Positions 28,329 to 36,618 of a DNA stretch of 64,000 bases are shown piece after piece. Below the pieces are notes generated by a model. The model saw only the letters and a program-made list of their open reading frames with translations. It did no database searches and was not told the DNA's origin. This DNA comes from Bacillota bacterium (lineage in GTDB: Bacteria; Bacillota; Clostridia; Saccharofermentanales; Fastidiosipilaceae), in the NCBI GenBank assembly GCA_023420115.1, contig JAEZWR010000006.1, positions 1 to 64,000 of the forward strand. The letters run 5' to 3'. Numbering within the stretch: the first letter of the stretch is position 1; every line of letters begins with the position of its first letter. The position numbers were made by a program, and so were the translations under genes.

Positions 28329-29039
28329 ATGTCACCTTATCAAGTCTTATCTATGTTAGTAATCCTAATCTTTATTTTATCTTTTATCCCGGCCTGTATA
28401 GAAGACATACTATATCTATCTATCCATAGAAGCAATTGGCTCATTCCCCTATGCCTATCTCTCCAAGTTAGACTTAACTCATTAATCAATAAAATATACA
28501 TTGACCATACAGCCAATTCATACAAATTACTTCTTGTGAACAACAAACAATTTAGTATCGAGCAAACATCTACTATAGGGAGTAACATTCATCATCCAGC
28601 TTCAAATTTACATAATATCTATTTATATTTGAGCAAAAGCTCTTTGAGTGAAGAATTATATATAACTTTTTCTCTTATTATTTTAATCCTTATCTCTAAA
28701 ATATTAAAAATTGGCAAGGCAGACATCTTTGCCATCATCTCCATACTTTTATTTTTCAGCACATATCAAACTATGAAAATCATTCTTTTATCTTCTATCT
28801 TTCTATTAATTTCTGTCCTCATAAAATATATTACAAATATATTTCAAACTAATAGCTTATCAAGAAACTGTAGGCTTTATCCTTTCACAAGGGAAAAAAT
28901 CTCAGCTACAAATTATAAATTCAAGTTAACAAGTTCACTACAAAGTCACTATGAACTAATGAGCAAGATAAACTTACCCTTTGTTCCGCACATATTTTTA
29001 GGAATGTGTGTATATTTGGCGCTAGGCTATTCAATCTAA
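28329..29039 (+). CDS. Divergent prepilin peptidase-like membrane protein
   Basis: 236 residues with about five membrane helices. Three features recall A24 prepilin peptidases: an Asp early in the chain at 26 (ACIEDILYLSIHRSNWLIPL, compare the D-x-R-x-x-I-P-N-x-L pattern), a second Asp132 in IGKADIFA (compare GxGDxK) and a C-terminal LPFVPHIFLG (compare IPFGPFLxLG). The second motif reads GKAD rather than GxGD, and there are no pilin or secretion genes nearby, so this is inferred from pattern only. If active, it would cleave prepilin-type leaders at the inner membrane. SD is AAGGAG. It precedes pepF by 49 nt. Confidence 0.55.
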   Translation: MSPYQVLSMLVILIFILSFIPACIEDILYLSIHRSNWLIPLCLSLQVRLNSLINKIYIDHTANSYKLLLVNNKQFSIEQTSTIGSNIHHPASNLHNIYLYLSKSSLSEELYITFSLIILILISKILKIGKADIFAIISILLFFSTYQTMKIILLSSIFLLISVLIKYITNIFQTNSLSRNCRLYPFTREKISATNYKFKLTSSLQSHYELMSKINLPFVPHIFLGMCVYLALGYSI

Positions 29040-29088
29040 GTCCCTAGCTAGGATATAATTAAGTAATTCTACATACACGGAGGTAACT

Positions 29089-30918
29089 ATGGCTGAAAAT
29101 AATAGAATGTTAAAAAGATCAGAGGTTCCTAAAAATTTATGTTGGAATATGGAAAGATTCTTCGATAGTGATGAAGCTTATCAGGAATCCTTTAATAGTC
29201 TCGCTCAAGATATCAAAGACTTTTGCCAAGCTTATCAAAATAAAATTAATACGCTAGAAGCAAGCGAGCTTCTTACTGCCCTTAAACAATACGAAAAAAT
29301 AACACTTAAACTGAACAAATGTGGTATATACTCACACTGCCTATACGATGTTGATTTAAGTGATAGCACCAATAAGAAACGCAGTGCTACATACTCAAGT
29401 AAGAGTTCAGAATATAGAAGTGCTTTGGATTTTTTTAAAAGTGAAATCATTACCTTGGATAATAACAAACTAAAAGATGCTTCAGAACTTGACCCAAAAT
29501 ACAGCACTTATTTCTTAGATATCATTAAAGAAAAAGAACACCGCCTATCCCCCGATGTTGAGCGCTGTCTAATATCATTATCAACTATCTTAGATTTTCC
29601 TTATGATTGTTATGAAATCAGCAAATTAACAGATATAAGCTTCGATGACTTCGAAGCAGATGGGAAAATTTATCCAAATTCCTATGTTCTTTATGAGAAC
29701 ACATATGCTATATCTCCCAGCACCGAAGTCAGGCGAGCTGCTTTTAAATCATTTAGTGACGGACTTAAAAAATTCAGAAATTCTACAGCAGCTATGTACA
29801 ATGCCCATATTCAGCGCGAAAAAATAGAGGCTGGAATGAGAGGATTTAGTTCTGTCTTTGATTATTTAATGTTCGAGCAAAAAGGAAGCAAAGAACTCTA
29901 CGATAGGCAAATTGATCTTATTATGAGTAAATTCTCACTTGTCATCCAACGCTACGCCAGGCTCCTAAAGAAAAAATTAGGCCTTGATAAAATATATTTT
30001 TCTGACCTAAAGGCAAATCTTATTTCTATTAAAGATGAAAATATATCTATTGACGAACTTCATAAACTAGTTTCAGATGCCCTCAAACCAATGGGAAGTA
30101 CTTACCATGATATGGTCATGAAATATGTAGAAGAGGGTTGGTGCGACTTCGCTATGAACGAAGGAAAATGTACCGGAGGCTATTGTGGTGCTCTTTATGG
30201 AGATGAAGCTATACCCTATATTCTTATGAGCTACAACGGAACCTTTTCTGAAGCTTATACATTAATTCACGAATTAGGACACGCTGCAAATTTCATACTG
30301 TCTAATAGGAACAATAGTATATTCCAAGTAGATCTGCCAATGTCTATTGTCGAAGCTCCATCAACCTTTCACGAACTATTGCTTACGAATAGTTTACTAA
30401 ACAAAGCAAAAACTGAAGAAGAGCGCGTGCTCGCTTTGACTCGCATGCTATCAAACACCTATTATCACAACTTTGTCACTCATCTTTTAGAAGCTGACTA
30501 TCAAAGAAAGGTCTACAAAGCTGTCGACCGTGGCGAGAATCTCACAGCAGATGATTTGGATGCATATATGAAAGAAACCTTACATAATTTCTACGGAGAT
30601 GACGTCATCTTAGATGATGGAGCAGAACTAACTTGGATGCGCCAGCCACACTACTATATGGGACTTTATTCCTATACCTACAGTGCCGGCTTAACTTTAG
30701 CAACAGAAATGTTCCTAAAAATCCGCAGTGCCAAAAGTGAAGAAGAACGAAATAAGCTCGTAGAACAGTGGACTGGATTTTTAGCTTATGGAGACCGAGG
30801 AGATATCTACGAAATTGCTGAAGTAAGTGGGTCTAGCTTTAGAACATCTCAGGCCTTAGAAAATACTATAGTATTCTTAGATGAGTCTGTATCTGAATTG
30901 GAAAGAAGCTTAGCTTAA
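29089..30918 (+). CDS. pepF: Oligoendopeptidase F (M3 family)
   Basis: 609 residues, the normal length for PepF. The zinc motif HELGH sits near 393-397 (LIHELGHAANF), with the third ligand Glu in IVEAPSTFHELLL about 25 residues later. The C-terminal tyrosine-rich segment (PHYYMGLYSYTYSAGL) is typical and binds peptide. The enzyme is a cytoplasmic metallopeptidase that cuts peptides of about 7-17 residues. SD is GGAGG, 6 nt before ATG. It is followed by a long palindrome and converges on yhaM. Confidence 0.95.
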   Translation: MAENNRMLKRSEVPKNLCWNMERFFDSDEAYQESFNSLAQDIKDFCQAYQNKINTLEASELLTALKQYEKITLKLNKCGIYSHCLYDVDLSDSTNKKRSATYSSKSSEYRSALDFFKSEIITLDNNKLKDASELDPKYSTYFLDIIKEKEHRLSPDVERCLISLSTILDFPYDCYEISKLTDISFDDFEADGKIYPNSYVLYENTYAISPSTEVRRAAFKSFSDGLKKFRNSTAAMYNAHIQREKIEAGMRGFSSVFDYLMFEQKGSKELYDRQIDLIMSKFSLVIQRYARLLKKKLGLDKIYFSDLKANLISIKDENISIDELHKLVSDALKPMGSTYHDMVMKYVEEGWCDFAMNEGKCTGGYCGALYGDEAIPYILMSYNGTFSEAYTLIHELGHAANFILSNRNNSIFQVDLPMSIVEAPSTFHELLLTNSLLNKAKTEEERVLALTRMLSNTYYHNFVTHLLEADYQRKVYKAVDRGENLTADDLDAYMKETLHNFYGDDVILDDGAELTWMRQPHYYMGLYSYTYSAGLTLATEMFLKIRSAKSEEERNKLVEQWTGFLAYGDRGDIYEIAEVSGSSFRTSQALENTIVFLDESVSELERSLA

Positions 30919-30940
30919 TCAGTTCTAGTTCAATTAACAT

Positions 30941-31039
30941 AAAATAGAGGTGAAATTAATCAGCATTAGAATCATTCTCAAGATTAAACTTGAAATGATC
31001 GGTACTAATGGCAGACTAGATATTTCACCTCTCTATTTT
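30941..31039. repeat. Long nested palindrome (about 99 nt) between pepF and yhaM
   Basis: Outer arms AAAATAGAGGTGAAAT (30941-30956) and ATTTCACCTCTCTATTTT (31022-31039) pair with a 2-nt bulge. Inside, CATTAG (30964-30969) pairs with CTAATG (31005-31010), then ATCATT..CAAG (30971-30982) with CTTG..ATGAT (30989-30999) around loop ATTAAA. It can act as a bidirectional terminator but is far longer than needed. Confidence 0.7.
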
Positions 31040-31110
31040 TTATTTTAAAAACAATTAAGCTATAAAAAATCAATAAATATAATCAGTTGAACTATCTTGC
31101 TAGCTTAAAC

Positions 31111-32064
31111 TCACTCTTGATAGGACTTACTATCCTCGAAACCCGCAAGGTAGCCAATATCTCTTACATAGAGTTTATTTTCTCCCTCTTCTTTCATTCT
31201 CTGAAGAAGACCAGTAACTTGGGACTCAATACTATCAATAAAATGGACAATCAATGTGGCAACAGTAGTCGGTCTATCCTGAAATTCTCCATGATGACCT
31301 TGAATAATCGCCTGGATCTGTCTATAAAATGTCTCATTATATATTTTTTCAATCTTAGCTCTTCGAGAAGCCAAAAATTCAATACCTCTCACCCTATGAT
31401 TGGCATACCAGTACCTGCTCATAGATAGGTCGGTATATTCGTAAACCTTACCAATATCATGAAGCATTATACCCATGAAAAAAAGATCGCCATGCTCTTT
31501 CAGTTCTGGGTAAATATCCATTAGTCTAAGCCCTATCTTCAACATTTTCAGACTGTGGTTGGCAAGACCTCCACATATATTATCATGATGTTTAACAGCG
31601 GCACCCTCAGTCCAAAATCGTCCAGCCAGCTCATCTTCATTTAAGAGTTCTTCAGTCAGTTGAATACAGGCTTCACTTACTCCATATTTCCTAGCCTCTT
31701 CATACGCTGAGTTCTTCAAATTCATAAGATATGTTTTATCTAGCCTAGGCAAAAAGTCACTTTTACTAAAGTCTGCCCCATGATAAGGAACAATATTCTT
31801 AACTGTAAAATATGAATTTCCATTAAAGACCGACTTTTCTATTTGACAATAATAAAGACCAGCACCATTAGAGACAAGCGTATCAAATAATCTTGACTCC
31901 CAAACCTTAAATTCAAAATACGAAGCATCATAGAAAAAATTGCCCGTTAAATAACTATTATTATTTTTACCGACGCGAACTGAGGCCGCCTCATTTAGAT
32001 AAACTACACCCTCTTGCAAAGTTCCTACCTTTACGTCCGCCTTTAAATCTATAATACCATTCAT
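31111..32064 (-). CDS. yhaM: 3'-5' exoribonuclease YhaM
   Basis: 317 residues, close to the Bacillus YhaM length. An N-terminal OB-fold nucleic-acid-binding domain (about 1-120) is followed by an HD metal-dependent domain: His in LANHSLKML (about 165), the HD pair in MLHDIGKVYEY (about 196) and GHHGEF (about 256). YhaM trims RNA (and single-stranded DNA in vitro) from the 3' end. Start choice: an in-frame ATG at 32103 exists, but the ATG at 32064 has GAGGTGG upstream and gives the family N-terminus. In Bacillus yhaM adjoins yhaNO; here they are 22 kb apart. Confidence 0.92.
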   Translation of the reverse strand: MNGIIDLKADVKVGTLQEGVVYLNEAASVRVGKNNNSYLTGNFFYDASYFEFKVWESRLFDTLVSNGAGLYYCQIEKSVFNGNSYFTVKNIVPYHGADFSKSDFLPRLDKTYLMNLKNSAYEEARKYGVSEACIQLTEELLNEDELAGRFWTEGAAVKHHDNICGGLANHSLKMLKIGLRLMDIYPELKEHGDLFFMGIMLHDIGKVYEYTDLSMSRYWYANHRVRGIEFLASRRAKIEKIYNETFYRQIQAIIQGHHGEFQDRPTTVATLIVHFIDSIESQVTGLLQRMKEEGENKLYVRDIGYLAGFEDSKSYQE

Positions 32065-32166
32065 ATCCACCTCATAAATGAAGAACAGCTCTATCTTATG
32101 CACAAATTAAGTCATACATATAATGGCTGTTCTCTTTTCAACAATAAATATAAAATCACCAAATAT

Positions 32167-32186
32167 AAAAAGCACTCTCGTGAATT
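32167..32186 (-). terminator. Recurrent mini-hairpin with T-run (copy C)
   Basis: Minus strand AATTCACGAGAGTGCTTTTT: CAC and GTG close a GAGA tetraloop followed by CTTTTT, 4-20 nt after the kinase stop codon and about 100 nt before yhaM. Confidence 0.45.
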
Positions 32187-32189
32187 AAA

Positions 32190-33314
32190 TTAAACAATCT
32201 GGAAATCTGGTCCGCCATAGTTGACTGAATATTTGCGTAGAATTCTGAGCATTTCGCCACTATTTTCTTCCATCTCCTGAACGAGCTTGAACTGAGTTCT
32301 AGCCCTATCCAAATTGTGTCCCTCTCTACTCGTCTTGAAATAAACATCCCCATCAAGATAATCAGTCAAAAATCTTATTCCTGTTTCAAGAGTTATTATT
32401 TTTGCACCCAAGGCCAAGCTCTTGACCTCTTCTTCCGAAAGATCCTTTGCACAAACAGACAAATATCCATCGACATACGCTTCAAATAATTCGAGACTAA
32501 AATTTACCTTTGAAAGGTCTTGCTCATCTTCAACAGCAGTTGACGCACCGAAACGGATTGAATCTCCAAAGTCATAAGCTGCCAGTCCCGGCATAACGGT
32601 ATCCAAGTCTATTACCGCTATCGGTTCCCCAGTCTCTATTGAAAAAAGAACATTATTTAATTTAGTATCATTATGTGTAACTCGAAGTGGCAAGGAACCA
32701 TCAGCAAGTTTCTTAACCAATGCGGAAACATCCTTTTCTCTGTTGAGAACAAAGTCCACCTCTTCCTGACAAGTGCTAAGCCTATTCATAACATCCTGCT
32801 CTAACACCGACTTAAAAGTCTCAAATCTCTTCTCTGTATCATGGAAAAATGGAATCGTCTCCACCAATTTCTCAGCTGGGAAATCCTTAAGAATAGACAT
32901 AAATCTACCAAAAGCGACACCTGACAGCCTGAAACTATTTTTATCCTTGCTTTGAAGATAAGTTTCAGCCTTATCTATGAATTTGTAGCAACGCCAATAA
33001 TTAAATTCACTGTCCTTGAACAAATAAGATCCATCTATAGACTTCTTAAATTCAAGAACGCCTCGTCTAAGCTCTTCAGATTCTGCTTCTTTTCGCATAA
33101 AATCAGTAATAGCAATGATATTATTCATCATCGCATCTGGATTTTTAAAAACATTTGTATTCACTCTCTGTAGAATGTAAGCTTCAGTTGGATTGCTGTC
33201 TCTAACCTCTACCTTGATAGTATCATTAATATGGCCAGATCCAAAATTCTCATTGACAAAATTATTCTCTCCATCCAATGCAAAAGCATGAAGGGCTTCC
33301 TTTAAATTAGCCAT
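32190..33314 (-). CDS. Phosphotransferase, N-acetylhexosamine 1-kinase-like
   Basis: 374 residues of the aminoglycoside phosphotransferase/choline kinase fold. Catalytic loop HNDTKLNNVLF (about 215-225) and metal-binding IDLDTVMPG (about 236-244), then DFGDSIRFG. The combination H-x-DTKLxN and DLDTxMPG matches NahK-type N-acetylhexosamine 1-kinases, which phosphorylate GlcNAc/GalNAc at C1 for salvage of host glycans. The name is based on these motifs only, and no GNB/LNB phosphorylase or UDP-sugar genes adjoin it. SD is AGGAGG. yhaM follows on the same strand. Confidence 0.7.
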   Translation of the reverse strand: MANLKEALHAFALDGENNFVNENFGSGHINDTIKVEVRDSNPTEAYILQRVNTNVFKNPDAMMNNIIAITDFMRKEAESEELRRGVLEFKKSIDGSYLFKDSEFNYWRCYKFIDKAETYLQSKDKNSFRLSGVAFGRFMSILKDFPAEKLVETIPFFHDTEKRFETFKSVLEQDVMNRLSTCQEEVDFVLNREKDVSALVKKLADGSLPLRVTHNDTKLNNVLFSIETGEPIAVIDLDTVMPGLAAYDFGDSIRFGASTAVEDEQDLSKVNFSLELFEAYVDGYLSVCAKDLSEEEVKSLALGAKIITLETGIRFLTDYLDGDVYFKTSREGHNLDRARTQFKLVQEMEENSGEMLRILRKYSVNYGGPDFQIV

Positions 33315-33620
33315 TTCTTCCTCCTAAAAATAATGGGAATAATAAGCATCCCATTTATACTCGAAATCAAATATGAAGAAAAGATTATCACGCTATGCAA
33401 ACATAGTAAAGAAAATCAACGAACTTAGAAATACAAAAACACTAAGTTAATAATATTCAGTAAATGAAAATCAATGATTACAGTATTCAACAATTAATAG
33501 AATATTTATTGAGTTAACATGGATTTAGTCTAAAATGATAAAAAGCTAACTTATCAAACTATAGATTATAAAAAACAAATAATACTTATATAATAGAAAG
33601 GTTTATCAAAAGGTTCGTCT
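33315..33620. other. Divergent intergenic region (306 bp) between kinase and pepT genes
   Basis: AT-rich, no open frame of note. It holds the pepT promoter (33509-33536), a second TATAAT (33589-33594) and a weak hairpin AACTTAG/CTAAGTT (33422-33448). Confidence 0.6.
33509..33536 (+). promoter_or_regulatory. Probable sigma-A promoter of pepT
   Basis: TTGAGT (33509-33514) and TAAAAT (33531-33536) with 16-nt spacing, the same pair as upstream of leuS, about 85 nt before the pepT ATG. Confidence 0.5.
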
Positions 33621-34874
33621 ATGAATGACAATAAATCATTAAGAAAAATTGCCCTTGACTACTTTCTAGACTATGTCAAATTCAATACCGAGGCCGATCC
33701 TAAGTCGGGATTAACACCTTCATCAGAAGGTCAGAAAGTCTTGGCTTCTCGTTTAGCCGACGATTTAAAGGAGCTGGGTCTAGACGTCACTGTATCTGAT
33801 TATCACTATGTGTATGGTAAATTAGACGCCAATCGTGAAGAATTAAAAAATCTTCCCCCATTAGGATTCATTTCCCATATGGACACATCTCCTGATTTTT
33901 GTGGCGACAGAGTATCTCCACGCATTATCAATTATCAAGGTGGGGATATTCTTCTTGATAAAGATGAAGACATAAAAATAGAAGAAAATTTATTCCCTGA
34001 GCTTAAGAGTCTAAAAGGAGAAGATATTGTTGTCACTAATGGTCACACACTTTTAGGTGCTGACGACAAGGCGGGTGTTGCAGAAATAATGACACTATTC
34101 AAATATCTTCATGATAATCCTGAATATCCTCACGGCCCCCTAAGAGTTTGCTTCACTCCGGACGAAGAAATTGGTGAGGGTACTAAATTCTTCGACTTAA
34201 ATCTTTTTGACGCCTATTATGCATATACAATGGACGGTAGTGTTCTAGGTGAACTTGAGTATGAAAATTTCAATGCTGCAGCTGCTATTATAAAAGTAGA
34301 CGGTTTGTCAGTTCACCCTGGAACTGCTAAAGGTAAATTAGTAAATGCAGCGGCAATAGCGGCAAAGTTCATATCAAAAATGGATGAAATGGATACCCCT
34401 GAACATAGTGAAGGTAGAGAAGGTTTCTTCCACTTGGGTTCAGTATCAGGTTCAGTTAGCCAGGCTGAAATAGAATATATAATACGAGATTTTGACAAAC
34501 TCTCATTTGAGAATCGCAAGACCAAGCTTCAAAATTTAGTAGATGAACTCAACAAAAGTCTTGACAAAAATAGACTAAGTATTGAGATTAGAGACCAATA
34601 TTACAATATGAAAGAAAAGGTCGAAGATAGATTTGAATTAATCGAAAGAGCCAGACTTGCGATGAAGGCAATAGGTGTCACCCCTAAAGAAGAAGCAATT
34701 AGAGGTGGTACAGATGGCGCAATGTTATCTTGGAAAGGCCTACCTTGCCCTAATATTTTCACAGGTGGCGCTAATTTCCACGGTCGCTATGAATACCTTG
34801 TAGTGAGTACAATGGAAAAGGCAATCGAATTCCTTATAAATATCGTAAAAATATATGCCGAAGCCAAAGATTAA
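33621..34874 (+). CDS. pepT: Peptidase T (tripeptide aminopeptidase)
   Basis: 417 residues, normal for PepT (M20B family). Two-zinc motifs: SHMDTSPD (His86, Asp88), LLGADDKAGVAE (bridging Asp near 149), FTPDEEIGEG (catalytic Glu and ligand Glu near 182-183), Asp in YTMDGS (about 204) and the late His in GANFHGRYE. It removes the N-terminal residue of tripeptides in the cytoplasm. SD is AAAGG. It is followed by a nested palindrome. Confidence 0.96.
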   Translation: MNDNKSLRKIALDYFLDYVKFNTEADPKSGLTPSSEGQKVLASRLADDLKELGLDVTVSDYHYVYGKLDANREELKNLPPLGFISHMDTSPDFCGDRVSPRIINYQGGDILLDKDEDIKIEENLFPELKSLKGEDIVVTNGHTLLGADDKAGVAEIMTLFKYLHDNPEYPHGPLRVCFTPDEEIGEGTKFFDLNLFDAYYAYTMDGSVLGELEYENFNAAAAIIKVDGLSVHPGTAKGKLVNAAAIAAKFISKMDEMDTPEHSEGREGFFHLGSVSGSVSQAEIEYIIRDFDKLSFENRKTKLQNLVDELNKSLDKNRLSIEIRDQYYNMKEKVEDRFELIERARLAMKAIGVTPKEEAIRGGTDGAMLSWKGLPCPNIFTGGANFHGRYEYLVVSTMEKAIEFLINIVKIYAEAKD

Positions 34875-34896
34875 GACTAACATAATTTATAGTAAT

Positions 34897-34979
34897 AAAA
34901 GGACAGTAACTAAATCAATAATATACCGACCCCAAGAAGTCCAACTTTTTGGGGTCACATCATGAGTTTCTGTCCTTTT
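34897..34979. repeat. Nested palindrome (83 nt) after pepT
   Basis: Outer arms AAAAGGACAG (34897-34906) and CTGTCCTTTT (34970-34979) enclose a second perfect hairpin GACCCCAA/TTGGGGTC (34928-34935 and 34949-34956). It probably ends pepT transcription and also covers the 3' end of the minus-strand DUF2871 remnant. Confidence 0.7.
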
Positions 34980-35064
34980 TATTACACAAAAACTCCCTAA
35001 AAAAGACAGCACCCACCATAGCTAAAACAGCGTATAAAATTGCAGAATTAATATACTTTTTCAC
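34960..35064 (-). pseudogene. Truncated DUF2871-like membrane protein remnant
   Basis: GTG start with a strong GGAGGG 7 nt upstream opens a 34-residue frame that begins KKYINSAILYAVLAMVG and contains AVFFREF. As I recall the family, DUF2871 proteins start in just this way (…YAILAxxGGVFYREFTKF) but run to about 130-150 residues with four membrane helices. Here the frame leaves the family after REF and stops within the pepT terminator, so it looks like a decayed gene or a single-helix mini-protein. The family assignment is from memory and needs a profile search. Confidence 0.5.
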
Positions 35065-35108
35065 AATCTCACCCTCCATATATCATCTTAGATTCATTTC
35101 ACTGCAAG

Positions 35109-35423
35109 CTACTTCTCTCTTGTCAATAAATTCTTAATATACACAAAAAGAATTGATAGTGATGCAATACACACAGCACTCAAAATCGCACAATTCAGAA
35201 TCAAATGGGTATAATCACTCCACTTAAAAATTGCAACTAAAACAATTATTATAAAAAAGCTTATTCCAAGCACTATATTGCTAATTTTCAATAACTTGAG
35301 AATTTTTTTGATTTCCTCAGTATCAGAAAATACTCGCAAAATATATTTATTAAACTTCGGCAGCGAAAATAACATTGCTAAACTCGAAAAAAATACTATT
35401 AAAATTAATGAAAACACTTTCAT
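35109..35423 (-). CDS. Small membrane protein, three helices
   Basis: 104 residues with three hydrophobic segments (about 2-20, 46-66, 72-95) separated by short charged loops, ending in LLTREK. GGGAGAAG lies about 9-11 nt before the ATG. No family recognised. It is 44 nt upstream of the DUF2871-like remnant on the same strand; the two may form a small, partly decayed operon. Confidence 0.5.
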   Translation of the reverse strand: MKVFSLILIVFFSSLAMLFSLPKFNKYILRVFSDTEEIKKILKLLKISNIVLGISFFIIIVLVAIFKWSDYTHLILNCAILSAVCIASLSILFVYIKNLLTREK

Positions 35424-35560
35424 ATATTCTATCTTCTCCCATTAGCAGCAATAATAGACATTGTAATAGACATTTACAATATGTTAATTAATTCATATTC
35501 TCTTAGCAGTTATACTCTTTCTCTGTGCCAAAAACAAAGACATATCTAAAGGAGAACTTA

Positions 35561-36424
35561 ATGAGCAAAAATAAATTTTTAAATCAGACAAATATTGTAT
35601 CAGTACTACTGATTATATTTACAATCTTATTTAGCGGTTTAAATCAAATATTGGGTACAATTAATGGACTTGGTTCAGGCGCAAGATTCATTATTGTAGC
35701 AATAGTATCTTATGCCCCGCTTATGTATTACTATTTCGCTAGAAGAAATTATTTAAATATGGAAATAAGTCCAGCAAGTTATCGCAAGGTCTCAATTCCT
35801 TCTTTTATTTCCTTGCTAGCCATACTTTTATCTGTAGCCTTTTTCGGAGGAATTCTTTCAGCAACTATATCAAAATTAATACCAACTGCTACAGCTAGTT
35901 CGAACAGCCAAGATGCTTCACTAGACATATTACTTATTATCTACACTTGTATACTAGGACCGATTCTTGAAGAATTAGCTTGGCGTGGTTTGCTTCAAAG
36001 TTCATTAAATAGATTCGGCTATCGCTTTGCTATTATATTTAGCTCACTAGCATTCGCACTTATGCACCACGATATTGAGCAAGGAATTGCCGCCTTTTGT
36101 ACAGGTGTCTTTTTCGCAATAGTTCGCAAAAACTATGGTCTCATAATGTCAATAATTCTACATATAGTCAATAATAGCTGGGTTGAGTTATCCTCTTACC
36201 TAAACAATCACGATTCTGGCAAACAAGTCAGTGCAATTGTAATTATTTTAGCCCTATTAATCACACTGATCACTCTAGTCATCTTTGTTATTAAAAAGCT
36301 GAAAAGAAAAAGCACTGAAGAAAAATTCTCATTTGCTGGTGAGAAATTTGACCTCATAAAATATTTCCTCTTCCCGCTTCTCTTAGTACTCGATTTAATT
36401 TTAACAATGAGCGGAAGATTTTAA
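35561..36424 (+). CDS. CPBP family intramembrane metalloprotease
   Basis: 287 residues, about seven membrane helices. The CPBP (CAAX/Abi) motifs are present: EELAWRG (EExxxR), FALMHHD with the second-motif His, and a C-terminal HIVNNS with the H-x-x-x-N pair. Such proteins process or degrade membrane proteins; in Gram-positive bacteria some are linked to bacteriocin immunity or protein secretion. Start choice: the GTG at 35525 has no ribosome site, whereas the ATG at 35561 follows AAGGAG by 6 nt. Terminator follows. Confidence 0.85.
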   Translation: MSKNKFLNQTNIVSVLLIIFTILFSGLNQILGTINGLGSGARFIIVAIVSYAPLMYYYFARRNYLNMEISPASYRKVSIPSFISLLAILLSVAFFGGILSATISKLIPTATASSNSQDASLDILLIIYTCILGPILEELAWRGLLQSSLNRFGYRFAIIFSSLAFALMHHDIEQGIAAFCTGVFFAIVRKNYGLIMSIILHIVNNSWVELSSYLNNHDSGKQVSAIVIILALLITLITLVIFVIKKLKRKSTEEKFSFAGEKFDLIKYFLFPLLLVLDLILTMSGRF

Positions 36425-36452
36425 TTCCTGATAATGAATCTGATAAATTAAG

Positions 36453-36484
36453 AAGAGGAGGCTCGTTTGAGCTTCCTCTTTTTT
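36453..36484 (+). terminator. Intrinsic terminator of the CPBP gene
   Basis: AAGAGGAGGCTC (36453-36464), loop GTTT, GAGCTTCCTCTT (36469-36480) with one G-T pair, then T-run. Confidence 0.9.
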
Positions 36485-36510
36485 GTATAATCTCATCGAC
36501 ATAAATAAAC

Positions 36511-36531
36511 AAAGCACGGACTGTGCTTTTT
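36511..36531 (+). terminator. Short hairpin with T-run
   Basis: AAAGCAC, loop GGACT, GTGCTTTTT: a 7-bp stem 27 nt after the previous terminator and about 90 nt before the next gene. Its GTGCTTTTT end matches the recurrent mini-hairpins, though the loop differs. Confidence 0.55.
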
Positions 36532-36618
36532 AATTGCAAATATCACCAAATATCGAAGTTTATCTATTATAATAATTAGAATATGTAAGATAGAATATGT
36601 AAGAAAGGATCGTAGCTC

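Noticed and set aside
31087..31428. 113-codon plus-strand frame opposite yhaM
   Set aside because: Antisense to the conserved HD domain of YhaM.
34949..35137. 62-codon plus-strand frame
   Set aside because: Runs antisense to the better-supported DUF2871-like remnant and overlaps the palindrome; no ribosome site.
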